From Macrococcoides epidermidis (GTDB taxonomy: Bacteria; Bacillota; Bacilli; Staphylococcales; Staphylococcaceae), in NCBI RefSeq assembly GCF_042659445.1, contig NZ_JBHSSR010000001.1: DNA of 64,000 nucleotides; one strand, 5' to 3'. This document shows positions 17,113-26,068 of the stretch, piece by piece (position 1 is the stretch's first letter; each line of letters opens with the position of its first letter). Below the pieces are notes generated by a model, which was given only the letters and a program-made list of their open reading frames with translations, searched no databases and was not told where the DNA came from. A program made the translations under genes and the position numbers.

Positions 17113-17904
17113 TTACTGAAAATTAATAAGAAATATATTCATCAAAGGTAATACAAAGATAAATGAATCAAATCGATCTAATATACCACCGTGACCCGGT
17201 AATAAGTTTCCAGAGTCTTTCACATCAAAATGTCGCTTTAATGCAGATTCCACTAAATCACCTAACTGGCCGAACATACTGAATAACCACGTTACGAGTA
17301 TTAATGGCATAATAGAAAGTGGCATATCATAGTTTATGCTGAAGATGACTGCAATAATCGTACTACATGCAATACCGCCGACAAAACCTTCAATTGTTTT
17401 GTTTGGACTAATCTCCGGCCATAATTTATGTTTACCAAATAATCTTCCAAAAATATATGCGCCAGTATCTGTGACCCAGACAACTAATAATGCATATAAT
17501 ATAAAGACTAATCCATTCTCTGCTGCGCGTGTTTCATAAAAATACATAAAGCCAATACCGATATATGCAACTGCCAGCATACAAAACGCAGCATCTACAA
17601 AGTTAAAGCGGTTTTTAGACATTACGGTATAGCTCAGCATAATTAAACTCATTATTGTCAAGAATGGTACTTGGTAATCTAAGGAAACAAGATCACTTTT
17701 TTGCGGCGACATAATTAAACATAAAGCTACTACACTAAATATACCAGGCAATGAATAGAGCTTAATATTTTTCATATTTAATACTTCTTTTAATGCAACA
17801 ATTGCTAATAAATATGCCATTATCAGTAATGGTAACTGGCCATATATAACAACAGGTAAGAAAATTGCCATAGCAATGATTGCTGTTATTGTTCTCGTTT
17901 TCAT
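17113..17904 (-). CDS. cdsA: Phosphatidate cytidylyltransferase
   Basis: CdsA (263 aa) makes CDP-diacylglycerol from phosphatidic acid and CTP, the branch point for phospholipids. It is an integral membrane protein with about eight helices. The signature region near the C-terminus reads GDLVESALKRHFDVKDSGNL, then GHGGILDRFDS, the CDP-transferase motif; SPNKTIEGFVGG is the other conserved loop. The ATG at 17904 with SD AAGGAG lies 10 nt after the uppS stop, so the two form one operon, closed by the terminator at 17080-17110. Confidence 0.96.
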   Translation of the reverse strand: MKTRTITAIIAMAIFLPVVIYGQLPLLIMAYLLAIVALKEVLNMKNIKLYSLPGIFSVVALCLIMSPQKSDLVSLDYQVPFLTIMSLIMLSYTVMSKNRFNFVDAAFCMLAVAYIGIGFMYFYETRAAENGLVFILYALLVVWVTDTGAYIFGRLFGKHKLWPEISPNKTIEGFVGGIACSTIIAVIFSINYDMPLSIMPLILVTWLFSMFGQLGDLVESALKRHFDVKDSGNLLPGHGGILDRFDSFIFVLPLMNIFLINFQ

Positions 17905-17914
17905 TATTTACTCC

Positions 17915-18688
17915 TTATAATCCACCGAAACGTCTATGTCGGCTATGGTATTCTTCTATACAACGATCCAGTGCTTCTGCATCGAAATCAGGCCATAAAG
18001 TGTCTTCAAATACAAATTCACTATATGAGGATTGCCAGATTAAAAAGTTACTTAATCGCTCTTCTCCAGATGTTCTTATCAATAACTCAGGATCAGGTAT
18101 ATCTTTTGTAAATAAATAATCTGCAAAAGTATCTTCATTAATTTCACTTAAATCAATCTGGTTATCTTTATATCGTTCAGCAATTAACTGTACTGCAGAT
18201 ACAATTTCTTTACGTCCACCGTAGTTTAAAGCAAAGACTAATGTTAAACCACTATTATTTTTCGTTTTTTCTTTTGCTTCAAGTACAGCTTTACGCGTAT
18301 GGTCAGGAAGCTGATCGATAAAGCCGATTGTTTCTACTTTTACATTTTTCTCAATCAGTTCCGGTAAAAATGTTGAAAGAAAATCACCTGGTAATTTCAT
18401 TAGATAATTTACTTCATCTTTAGGTCGTGACCAGTTTTCTGTAGAAAAAGCATAGAGTGTTAAATAATTAACACCTATATCACTTGCGTGTCTCGTTATT
18501 GCTTTAACAGTCTGCATCCCTTCATAATGCCCTTTAATTCGTGGCATATTGCGCTGTTTTGCCCATCTTCCGTTACCATCCATAATAATTGCAATATGCG
18601 TTGGAACGGCTTCTGCAGATACTTGTGTTTGTTTATTATTCTTATCTATATTTCTTTTTTTATTATTTCTTTTAAAGAAAGGAATCAT
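17915..18688 (-). CDS. uppS: Undecaprenyl diphosphate synthase (isoprenyl transferase)
   Basis: UppS (257 aa) condenses isopentenyl units onto farnesyl diphosphate to make the C55 carrier used for peptidoglycan, teichoic acid and, in this window, probably the GtrB/YfhO sugars. The catalytic Asp is D37 in IMDGNGRWA; the TLYAFSTENWSRP and RTSGEERLSNFLIWQSSY motifs are intact. An N-terminal basic tail of about 28 residues precedes the enzyme, as in staphylococci. I chose the ATG at 18688 after TTGGAGGACATC; an extension to 18730 lacks a ribosome site. Confidence 0.96.
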   Translation of the reverse strand: MIPFFKRNNKKRNIDKNNKQTQVSAEAVPTHIAIIMDGNGRWAKQRNMPRIKGHYEGMQTVKAITRHASDIGVNYLTLYAFSTENWSRPKDEVNYLMKLPGDFLSTFLPELIEKNVKVETIGFIDQLPDHTRKAVLEAKEKTKNNSGLTLVFALNYGGRKEIVSAVQLIAERYKDNQIDLSEINEDTFADYLFTKDIPDPELLIRTSGEERLSNFLIWQSSYSEFVFEDTLWPDFDAEALDRCIEEYHSRHRRFGGL

Positions 18689-18770
18689 GATGTCCTCCAA
18701 ATTCAAAACATTATTAATATATTCTATCATAAATCTAACAGAGTGACATGGATATACAGAAAAAAGGACA

Positions 18771-18806
18771 AAAAAAGACTGAGATAAAGTTACAATTATC
18801 TCAGCC
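18771..18806 (-). terminator. Terminator of frr
   Basis: Arms 18777-18786 and 18797-18806 pair over 10 bp with one G-U pair, followed by a run of T residues on the minus strand. It separates frr from uppS. Confidence 0.88.
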
Positions 18807-18819
18807 TAAATATAAACGA

Positions 18820-19377
18820 TTAAACTTCTAAAATACTGCTTTCTTTTTCAGCTGTTAATGCATCAATCTTTTTAATGTGATTATCTGTTTCAGTTTGCAC
18901 ATCATCAGTAAATGATTTCAAATCATCTTCTGTTAATTCACCGTTCTTTTCAGCTTTCTTTAAAGCATCATTTGCATCACGACGAATATTTCGGATTGCA
19001 ACTTTAGCATTTTCAGCTTCTTTTTTCGCTTCTTTAACTAATTCTTTACGACGTTCTTCAGTTAATGCAGGTACTGTAATACGGATTACGTTTCCATCTG
19101 AAGTAGGATTAACACCTAAGTTTGCCATATTAATTGCTTTTAAAATATCATCGATTGAAGTTTTATCATATGGTGTTACAAGTAACATTCTTGGTTCTGG
19201 TACAGAGATACCAGCTAATTGTTGAACAGGAGTATCAGCACCATAGTAGTTTACAGATACGCGTTCTAATAAATTCGCATTTGCGTGTCCTGCACGAATA
19301 CCAGCAAATTCACGAACTAGGCTTTCAATACTTTTTTCCATTTTAGACTTTAAGTCATTGATTATTTCAGTCGTCAT
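18820..19377 (-). CDS. frr: Ribosome recycling factor
   Basis: RRF (185 aa) works with EF-G to split the post-termination ribosome. The three-helix bundle shows the conserved REFAGIRAGHANANLLERV, VSVPEPRMLLVTPYD and ITVPALTEERRKELVK motifs, and DANDALKKAEKNGELTEDD at the C-terminal end. Length is standard. The ATG at 19377 follows AAAGGAGAT. It is downstream of pyrH by 43 bp in the usual rpsB-tsf-pyrH-frr order. Confidence 0.98.
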   Translation of the reverse strand: MTTEIINDLKSKMEKSIESLVREFAGIRAGHANANLLERVSVNYYGADTPVQQLAGISVPEPRMLLVTPYDKTSIDDILKAINMANLGVNPTSDGNVIRITVPALTEERRKELVKEAKKEAENAKVAIRNIRRDANDALKKAEKNGELTEDDLKSFTDDVQTETDNHIKKIDALTAEKESSILEV

Positions 19378-19420
19378 TATGAATCTCCTTTTATATCATT
19401 GATAATTTAATTATACCAAA

Positions 19421-20143
19421 TTATTTCGTAATCGTCGTACCAATTTCTTCACCCATAATTGCACGTTTAATATTGCCATCCTCCATAATAGAAAATACAA
19501 CTAAAGGAATATCGTTATCCATACAGAACGAGCTTGCAGTAGAATCCATTACTTGTAATCCTTCCTGCAACATTTGGATATATGTTAATCTTTCATACTT
19601 AACTGCATTCGGATCTACTTTAGGATCTGCAGAATAAACACCATCTACATTATTTTTACCCATAAGAATGACATCAGCTTCCATTTCAGCTGCACGTAAA
19701 GCTGCTGTTGTATCTGTTGAGAAGTAAGGATTACCGATACCTGCTGCAAATATTACAACACGGCCTTTTTCTAAATGACGAATCGCACGACGTCTAATAT
19801 ACGGCTCAGCAACTTGTTTCATTTCGATTGATGTTAACACGCGAGTATCACAGTCTAATTGTTCTAATGAATCCTGCAGGGCTAAAGAATTCATTACCGT
19901 TGCAAGCATACCCATGTAGTCAGCTGTACCTCTGTCCATACCTAAGTCACTACCTGTTTTACCGCGCCAGATGTTACCTCCGCCAACGATAACTGCAACT
20001 TCACAATCCATTTTAGCAACTTCTGCTACTTGCTCAGCAATACTTTTTATAACGAAAGGATTGATACCAAAACCAGTTTCTCCAGCAAGTGCTTCTCCAC
20101 TTAATTTTAATACGACACGTTTGTATTTAGATAATTCTTTCAT
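19421..20143 (-). CDS. pyrH: UMP kinase
   Basis: PyrH (240 aa) phosphorylates UMP to UDP, feeding pyrimidine and UDP-sugar synthesis. The amino-acid-kinase fold is clear: RVVLKLSGEALAG at the N-terminus, VGGGNIWRG, the GIGNPYFSTDTTAALRA loop and ADVILMGKNNVDGVYSADP. A 203-bp gap with the tsf terminator and two minus-strand TATAAT hexamers near 20225 and 20250 precedes it, so it probably has its own promoter, shared with frr. Confidence 0.97.
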   Translation of the reverse strand: MKELSKYKRVVLKLSGEALAGETGFGINPFVIKSIAEQVAEVAKMDCEVAVIVGGGNIWRGKTGSDLGMDRGTADYMGMLATVMNSLALQDSLEQLDCDTRVLTSIEMKQVAEPYIRRRAIRHLEKGRVVIFAAGIGNPYFSTDTTAALRAAEMEADVILMGKNNVDGVYSADPKVDPNAVKYERLTYIQMLQEGLQVMDSTASSFCMDNDIPLVVFSIMEDGNIKRAIMGEEIGTTITK

Positions 20144-20313
20144 TTTATTAACTCCGCCCTCTCAATGATATTAATGCTCAGTTTCATCGTTTATTAACTC
20201 AAAAAACTGCATTAATTTAAATTCTATTATACACAAAACTATAAGTATTATACCAATAAATAAATATGAATGAAAAGAAAATCAGAATAAACCTTACATT
20301 TATTCAATATGTA

Positions 20314-20338
20314 TAAAAAAAGACACCGAAGTGTCTTT
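20314..20338 (-). terminator. Terminator of tsf
   Basis: Arms 20319-20326 and 20331-20338 (AAAGACAC/GTGTCTTT) are closed by a UUCG tetraloop and followed by T residues on the minus strand, 8 bp after the tsf stop. Confidence 0.93.
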
Positions 20339-20346
20339 AATTCATA

Positions 20347-21228
20347 TTATTTACCCATTTGTCCCATTACTTCATCAGCAAAGTTATCTTGACGCTTCTC
20401 GATACCTTCTCCAACTTCATAACGTACGAATGATTTTAAAGTGCCACCTTTAGATTTTAAGAATTCAGCAACTGTTTGATCTGGATTCTTAACGAATGGT
20501 TGGTCAACTGCACAAATTTCTTCTAAATATTTACGTAGACGACCTTCAACCATTTTTTCTACGATATTTTCAGGTTTACCTTCATTTAAAGCTTGTTGTT
20601 TTAATACTTTCTTTTCGTGTTCTAATTCTTCAGCAGAAACTTGTTCACGAGATACGAATTTAGGGTTTAAAGCAGCGATATGCATCGCAACGTCTTTAGC
20701 ACCTTCAGCGTCAGTTGAGTTTTCAACTAAAGCTAATACACCGATACGTCCACCCATGTGTAAGTATTCACCGAATGTATCTGCATCTGTTTTAGATACT
20801 AATACGAAACGACGTAAAGTTAATTTTTCACCGATAGTAGAGATTGCTTCGTTCATTTTAGTATCGACAGTTTTACCTGCTTCGATTTCAGAAGTCATTA
20901 AAGCATCTAAATCTGCAGGTTTTGTTGCTAAAATGTGATCAGCGATTTCTTTAACTAAAGCTTGGAAGCCTTCATTACGTGCAACGAAGTCAGTCTCAGA
21001 GTTTAATTCTAATAATACTGCATCGTTTCCTTTAGAAGCTACAAAAGTAGTACCTTCTGCTGCGATACGGTCAGCTTTCTTAGCTGCTTTAGCAATACCT
21101 TTTTCACGTAAGTAATCAACAGCTGCGTCGATATCTCCGTTTGTTTCAGTTAATGCTTTTTTGCAGTCCATCATACCTGCGCCTGTTCTTTCACGTAATT
21201 GTTTAACTAATTGTGCTGTAATAGCCAT
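20347..21228 (-). CDS. tsf: Elongation factor Ts
   Basis: EF-Ts (293 aa) exchanges GDP for GTP on EF-Tu. The N-terminal UBA-like domain has LVKQLRERTGAGMMDCKKAL and the TDFVARN motif that contacts EF-Tu; the subdomains and C-terminal module (VRYEVGEGIEKRQDNFADEV) are intact. The ATG at 21228 follows GGAGG. It lies after rpsB, separated by a terminator-like hairpin. Confidence 0.98.
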   Translation of the reverse strand: MAITAQLVKQLRERTGAGMMDCKKALTETNGDIDAAVDYLREKGIAKAAKKADRIAAEGTTFVASKGNDAVLLELNSETDFVARNEGFQALVKEIADHILATKPADLDALMTSEIEAGKTVDTKMNEAISTIGEKLTLRRFVLVSKTDADTFGEYLHMGGRIGVLALVENSTDAEGAKDVAMHIAALNPKFVSREQVSAEELEHEKKVLKQQALNEGKPENIVEKMVEGRLRKYLEEICAVDQPFVKNPDQTVAEFLKSKGGTLKSFVRYEVGEGIEKRQDNFADEVMGQMGK

Positions 21229-21314
21229 TATATAATACCTCCAAAGAATTTGTGTTTTTACAATATAATAATACTAAACTCAAGCGAAAAACGCTAAAGT
21301 AAAGTATTAATTCT

Positions 21315-21347
21315 TAAAAAAAGTGATAAATGTTATACACTTATCAC
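21315..21347 (-). terminator. Hairpin between rpsB and tsf
   Basis: GTGATAA (within 21322-21329) pairs with TTATCAC (21341-21347) around an 11-nt loop and is followed by T residues on the minus strand. It is 14 bp past the rpsB stop and may be a partial terminator lowering tsf relative to rpsB. Confidence 0.75.
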
Positions 21348-21361
21348 CTTCATTTTAAAAC

Positions 21362-22138
21362 TTATGCTTCTGTAGTTTCTGTTGCTTCTGCAGCAGGCTC
21401 TTCAGCAGTTTCAGTTAAATCGATATTTTGTTCAGCAGCTACTTCTTCATTAGAAACGCCTTGACGTCCTTCTAAGATAGCATCTGCCATTTTACCAGTT
21501 AATAATTTAACGGCACGGATTGCGTCATCATTTGCTGGGATAACATAATCGATTTCGTCTGGATCACAGTTTGTATCAACGATACCAACGATAGGAATGT
21601 GTAATTTTTTAGCTTCAGCTATCGCGTTACGCTCTTTACGAGGGTCAACTACGAATAATGCTGCAGGCATTGATTTCATTTCACGAATTCCGCCTAAGAA
21701 TTTGATTAAACGATCATATTCTTTTTTAAGTTCAACAACTTCTTTTTTAGGAAGTACGTCGAATGTACCGTCTTCTTCCATTTTTTCAATTTCAGAAATA
21801 CGTTTAACACGTTTGTTAATTGTTTTATAGTTCGTTAAAGTTCCACCTAACCAACGTTCGTTGATAAAGAATTGACCAGAACGAATTGCTTCGTCTTTGA
21901 TCGCATCTTGTGCTTGTTTTTTAGTACCTACGAATAATACAGTACCACCTTCTTCAGAAACAGATTTCATAAAGTTGTATGCTTCTTCAACTTTTTTAAC
22001 TGTTTTTTGTAAGTCGATAATGTAGATACCGTTTCTTTCTGTGAAGATATATTTCTTCATTTTCGGGTTCCAGCGACGTGTTTGGTGACCAAAGTGTACA
22101 CCAGCTTCTAACAATTGTTTCATTGAGATTACTGCCAT
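21362..22138 (-). CDS. rpsB: 30S ribosomal protein S2
   Basis: S2 (258 aa) joins the 30S subunit late, between head and body, binding with S1. The N-terminus MAVISMKQLLEAGVHFGHQT, the RWNPKMKKYIFTERNGIYIIDLQKT and the NERWLGGTLTNYKT signatures are intact; an Ala/Glu/Thr-rich acidic tail of about 30 residues ends the protein, as in staphylococci. The ATG at 22138 follows AGGAGGA. A strong promoter and a structured leader precede it. Confidence 0.98.
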   Translation of the reverse strand: MAVISMKQLLEAGVHFGHQTRRWNPKMKKYIFTERNGIYIIDLQKTVKKVEEAYNFMKSVSEEGGTVLFVGTKKQAQDAIKDEAIRSGQFFINERWLGGTLTNYKTINKRVKRISEIEKMEEDGTFDVLPKKEVVELKKEYDRLIKFLGGIREMKSMPAALFVVDPRKERNAIAEAKKLHIPIVGIVDTNCDPDEIDYVIPANDDAIRAVKLLTGKMADAILEGRQGVSNEEVAAEQNIDLTETAEEPAAEATETTEA

Positions 22139-22213
22139 TTTATTTTCCTCCTAATTGGTTTTATTCCTCCACTACAGGCAACTTTGGAAACAACTTACGT
22201 TGCACCATCCAAA
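22139..22213 (-). ncRNA. Structured rpsB mRNA leader (candidate autoregulatory element)
   Basis: Between the predicted start near 22213 and the rpsB ATG the minus-strand RNA can pair GCAAC with GTTGC, about 16 nt apart, with an alternative internal CAAC/GTTG pairing. It also has two GGAGG-type sequences, one at the proper RBS and one about 18 nt further upstream. S2 is known to regulate its own operon in some bacteria; whether this leader does so is an inference. Confidence 0.4.
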
Positions 22214-22220
22214 ATATTCA

Positions 22221-22250
22221 TCTATAGTGTGTGAATTTGGCTTTTTTCAA
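22221..22250 (-). promoter_or_regulatory. Promoter of rpsB
   Basis: TTGAAA (22245-22250) and TATAGA (22221-22226) are 18 bp apart on the minus strand, just downstream of the codY terminator. Confidence 0.7.
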
Positions 22251-22270
22251 GCCATATGTAAATATATCAT

Positions 22271-22321
22271 AAAAAAACACGTTCATCAATACTTTAAATG
22301 TAAAATAGTGATGAAACGTGT
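22271..22321 (-). terminator. Terminator of the xerC-hslVU-codY operon
   Basis: Long arms at about 22277-22293 and 22306-22321 pair with a single-nucleotide bulge and minor mismatches (ACACGTT with AACGTGT at the base), followed by T residues on the minus strand. It lies after the codY stop. Confidence 0.85.
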
Positions 22322-22333
22322 ACCTTTTTTATT

Positions 22334-23107
22334 TTAATGTGCATTTGCTAATTCTTCTAAGAACTTTTCTTTCTTAATTTTAATAAATGTACCTTTCATT
22401 CCTAATGAACGAGATTCAATAACACCCGCAGATTCTAATTTTCTTAATGCGTTAACAATCACTGAACGTGTTATCCCAACACGGTCTGCAACTTTTGATG
22501 CAACAAGTAATCCTTCATTAGCACCAAGTTCTTCAAAGATATGTTCAATTGCTTCTTTTTCTGAATATGAAAGTGAACTGATTGCCATATTGATCGCTGC
22601 TTTATCGCGGGCAATCTTTTCAATATCCGCATGCTTTTCTCTTAAAATTTCCATACCAACCACTGTTGCAGCATATTCTCCTAATACAAGATCGTTATCA
22701 TCATAATCTTTGTCTACTCGGCCAAGCACTAAAGTACCTAAACGTGTACCGCCACCCTTAATAGGTATAACGACTGTATTTGACTTTTTAAATAGTTCCT
22801 CATTTTCAGGTGGGAAAACTGTTAATTTATTATCTAATGTAATATTGCTTTTAGTAGCATCAACTTCTAGTAATAAATCAACGTATTCTTTTGGGAATTG
22901 GCGTTCTTCAAGCATTTTAATGATACGTTCATTTTTTAAAAGTTCATTAACACCAAATCCTAATAATTTACCGCGACGAGACAAGATGAATACATTGGAC
23001 TGCATCGTCGAACCTAATTGATCGGCCATCTCTTTAAAATCAACTGCTAAACCTTTATGTTCTTGTAATAACTGATTGATTTCACGCGTTCTTTTTAATA
23101 ATGACAT
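22334..23107 (-). CDS. codY: GTP- and branched-chain amino acid-sensing pleiotropic repressor CodY
   Basis: CodY (257 aa) is a global repressor active when Ile/Leu/Val and GTP are plentiful; it controls nutrition and, in S. aureus, virulence and ica genes. The GAF domain (about 1-150, MSLLKRTREINQLLQE and FPPENEELFKKSN) binds the branched-chain amino acids; the C-terminal winged helix ASKVADRVGITRSVIVNALR binds DNA. The ATG at 23107 follows AAAGGAG. It is last in xerC-hslV-hslU-codY, 64 bp after hslU, as in staphylococci and bacilli. Confidence 0.98.
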   Translation of the reverse strand: MSLLKRTREINQLLQEHKGLAVDFKEMADQLGSTMQSNVFILSRRGKLLGFGVNELLKNERIIKMLEERQFPKEYVDLLLEVDATKSNITLDNKLTVFPPENEELFKKSNTVVIPIKGGGTRLGTLVLGRVDKDYDDNDLVLGEYAATVVGMEILREKHADIEKIARDKAAINMAISSLSYSEKEAIEHIFEELGANEGLLVASKVADRVGITRSVIVNALRKLESAGVIESRSLGMKGTFIKIKKEKFLEELANAH

Positions 23108-23171
23108 AATGATTCTCCTTTAAAATATATTTTATATTTATTTAATATTTAACTTTTTCATTTAAGGATTC

Positions 23172-24554
23172 TTATAATATAAATTCACTTAAATCTTTAT
23201 TTTTAGCAATTGTTCCAAGCTTAGACTCAACATATTGCGCAGTGATTTCAACCGTTGCATGAGGCATATCAGACGCTTCATACGATAAATCTTCAAGCAT
23301 TTTTTCTAATATCGTGTGCAAACGACGTGCTCCGATATTATCCGTTTCCTGGTTGACATCATATGCAATTTGAGCAAGCTTCTCTATTGCTTCATCTGTA
23401 AAGTTGATTGTTACATGTTCTGTCTGCATTAAACTTTCATATTGTTTTAATAGTGATGTTTTCGGTTCTTTTAATATTTTAATAAAGTCCTCTACAGATA
23501 GCTTTTCTAATTCAACACGAATTGGAAAACGTCCTTGTAATTCTGGTATCAAGTCACTAGGTTTAGTTACATGGAAAGCGCCAGCACCGATGAATAAAAT
23601 ATGTTCAGTATTAACAGCACCATATTTCGTCTGTACAACACTGCCTTCTACGATTGGTAAAATGTCACGTTGCACACCTTGACGGGAAACATCTGCGCCA
23701 TGATTACTACCAGCAATTTTATCAATTTCATCGATAAAGACAATTCCCATCGTTTCTACAAGCTGAATCGCTTCATCTTGTACAGACTCTTCATCAATCA
23801 ATTTCGTTGCTTCTTCATCGATAAGAATTTCACGCGCACGTGATACAGGTAATGTACGTTCTACTTTTTTCTTAGGCATCATCTGACTGAACATATCCTG
23901 CATGTTATCCTGCATGCCGTTCATTCCAAACATACCCAAACCTTTCATTTCCTGTTCTACTTTAATCTTTACGGTCTCATCTTCTAATTGACCTGCCAAA
24001 AGTCTTTCTCTAATATCTTTTCGTTTAAGTTTTACATTTTCATCAGGTACATCTTCAACTTCTTCTTCCTGTTGTATCGTTTGATTAAACAACATTTCAA
24101 AAGGATTAGAAGATTGCTTTTCTTTTTTCTTCATTGCTGGTGCTAATAATTTTATGAGACGTTCTGTTGCATTTTTTTCTGCTTCAGTACGCACTTCATT
24201 TTTCATTCTATTTTTAATTAATCGTACACCGTTTTCGGTTAAATCACGAATCATGCTTTCTACATCACGACCTACATACCCAACTTCTGTATACTTTGTT
24301 GCTTCTACTTTGACAAATGGTGCACCAACTAGGGTCGCCATACGTCGTGCAATTTCTGTTTTACCGACACCAGTAGGTCCAATCATAAGAATATTTTTCG
24401 GAATAATTTCTTTTTGCATGGTTTCATCTAAAGCCATACGACGATAACGATTGCGTAAACTGATCGCAACTTTTCTTTTAGCATCAGCTTGTCCTACAAT
24501 ATGTTCATCAAGACTTGCAACAATTGCTTTCGGTGTTAAATTATTTTTATCCAA
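23172..24554 (-). CDS. hslU: HslU (ClpY) ATPase subunit of the HslUV protease
   Basis: HslU (460 aa) unfolds substrates and feeds them to HslV. Walker A GPTGVGKTEIARR is near residue 55, Walker B GIVFIDEIDKI near 270, the pore motif VGYVGRDVESM near 93, the intermediate domain spans about 110-240, and sensor 2 GARRLHTILEKM lies near the end with the C-terminal SEFIL tail that docks onto HslV. It begins 14 bp after hslV. Confidence 0.98.
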   Translation of the reverse strand: MDKNNLTPKAIVASLDEHIVGQADAKRKVAISLRNRYRRMALDETMQKEIIPKNILMIGPTGVGKTEIARRMATLVGAPFVKVEATKYTEVGYVGRDVESMIRDLTENGVRLIKNRMKNEVRTEAEKNATERLIKLLAPAMKKKEKQSSNPFEMLFNQTIQQEEEVEDVPDENVKLKRKDIRERLLAGQLEDETVKIKVEQEMKGLGMFGMNGMQDNMQDMFSQMMPKKKVERTLPVSRAREILIDEEATKLIDEESVQDEAIQLVETMGIVFIDEIDKIAGSNHGADVSRQGVQRDILPIVEGSVVQTKYGAVNTEHILFIGAGAFHVTKPSDLIPELQGRFPIRVELEKLSVEDFIKILKEPKTSLLKQYESLMQTEHVTINFTDEAIEKLAQIAYDVNQETDNIGARRLHTILEKMLEDLSYEASDMPHATVEITAQYVESKLGTIAKNKDLSEFIL

Positions 24555-24568
24555 GTTTAACCCTCCAA

Positions 24569-25111
24569 CTATAATTCTTCAACGATAATATTATGGTTTG
24601 TAAACACACAAATATCTGCAGCAGTTTCAAGAGACGCCAACGCAATTTCCTTTGCACTTAAATGACTAGCATGATTTTTCAAAGCGCGTCCTGCGCTAAG
24701 TGCGTAATTGCCTCCAGAACCAATTGCGATAATATCGTCATCTGGTTGTATCACTTCACCAGTCCCACTAACAACTAGTAATTCATTTTTATTCATCACG
24801 ATTAACATTGCTTCCAATTGTCGTAACATTTTATCGCCACGCCATTCTTTAGCAAGTTCCACTGCTGCACGTGATAAATTGCCATTATATTCATGTAATT
24901 TCATTTCAAATTTTTCAAACAATGTAAATGCATCTGCTACACTTCCTGCAAAACCGGCAACTACTTCATCATTAAATAATCTTCGCACTTTGCGTGCAGT
25001 TTGTTTCATGATAACTTGTTGACCGAGTGTGACTTGTCCATCACCACTCATAGCACATTGATTATTATGACGTATTGCAAATATCGTTGTAGCATGTAAT
25101 TGGTTATTCAA
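24569..25111 (-). CDS. hslV: HslV (ClpQ) peptidase subunit
   Basis: HslV (180 aa) is a proteasome-beta-like peptidase forming a double hexamer with HslU caps. After a short propeptide (MNNQLHA) the TTIFAIRHN sequence presents the N-terminal catalytic Thr following processing; the AMSGDGQVTLGQQVIMK and AAVELAKEWRGDK motifs and GSGGNYALSAGRAL are conserved. It starts 12 bp after xerC and is followed by hslU, so the protease is made from one mRNA with XerC and CodY. Confidence 0.97.
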   Translation of the reverse strand: MNNQLHATTIFAIRHNNQCAMSGDGQVTLGQQVIMKQTARKVRRLFNDEVVAGFAGSVADAFTLFEKFEMKLHEYNGNLSRAAVELAKEWRGDKMLRQLEAMLIVMNKNELLVVSGTGEVIQPDDDIIAIGSGGNYALSAGRALKNHASHLSAKEIALASLETAADICVFTNHNIIVEEL

Positions 25112-25123
25112 AATATCAGCTCC

Positions 25124-25999
25124 TTAAGCTCTAGGATGTGCATTTAAATAAGATTTTCTGAGATGTTCTTTTGTGACATGTGTATACTTTCCAGTTGTAG
25201 ATAAGTTAACGTGACCGAGTAAATCCTGTACCGTTCGTAAATCTGCACCGTTATTTAATAAATGAGTGGCAAATGTATGTCTCAATTTATGTGGATGTAT
25301 TTCACTCGGTCCAGATGCTCTCTTTACGATTTGGTCTAAGACATAACGAACGCCCCTTTCAGTTAACGGGGCATTTCTGTTATTTATCAATAAATAATCA
25401 TGATCAATTTTACGGGTTTCTCTCAATACAAGATAATCTTCAATGGCACTTTGTGCAAATGCACCATATGGCACTATTCTTTCTTTGTTCCCCTTACCTC
25501 GAACTTTTAGCATCATCATTTGCTGGTCAAGATCCGTAAGTTTAAGATTCGTTAATTCTGCCGCCCGTATACCTGTGGCATAAAGTAATTCCAAAATTAC
25601 TTTATCACGCGTATATAAAGGTTTCGATGTGTCGATCGCTTCAAATAATTGCGCCATCTCTTCTTCATAAAAAAATTTAGGTAAATATTTTTCTTGTTTT
25701 GGATGAACGAGCTGATTAAAAGGATTAACTTTTTCTGAATCCTGATATAAATATTTATAAAATGACCTTAATGATGAGATATGTCTGGAAACAGTCGTTC
25801 TTTTAAGTCCTCTGTTATACATGTGGACTAAATAATTTCTCGCATCTCGATACTCAAAAATTGATATCGTTAAACATTCTTTTTGTAAAAAGATTAAAAA
25901 ATCCTGTAAATCATTTTCATAGGCAGCAATCGTATGCTCTGAAAAGTTACGTTCTTGTTCTAAATATTTAAGAAATACTTTAACTTCAGTGTTTATCAT
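25124..25999 (-). CDS. xerC: Tyrosine recombinase XerC
   Basis: XerC (291 aa) resolves chromosome dimers at dif together with XerD. The N-terminal SAM-like domain (about 1-95) precedes the catalytic domain, with all active residues visible: R145 (ATGIRAAEL), K169 (RGKGNKER), H237 and R240 (HKLRHT), H263 (LGHVNLS) and the nucleophile Y272 (GKYTHV). It belongs to the staphylococcal xerC-hslVU-codY operon. The ATG at 25999 follows AGGGGTG; an in-frame extension to 26038 is rejected. Confidence 0.96.
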   Translation of the reverse strand: MINTEVKVFLKYLEQERNFSEHTIAAYENDLQDFLIFLQKECLTISIFEYRDARNYLVHMYNRGLKRTTVSRHISSLRSFYKYLYQDSEKVNPFNQLVHPKQEKYLPKFFYEEEMAQLFEAIDTSKPLYTRDKVILELLYATGIRAAELTNLKLTDLDQQMMMLKVRGKGNKERIVPYGAFAQSAIEDYLVLRETRKIDHDYLLINNRNAPLTERGVRYVLDQIVKRASGPSEIHPHKLRHTFATHLLNNGADLRTVQDLLGHVNLSTTGKYTHVTKEHLRKSYLNAHPRA

Positions 26000-26068
26000 A
26001 CTTTCACCCCTATTTATCTGAATTGTAACACAATTCATTTTTATTTTGAAATGATTTCTATCAATAAA

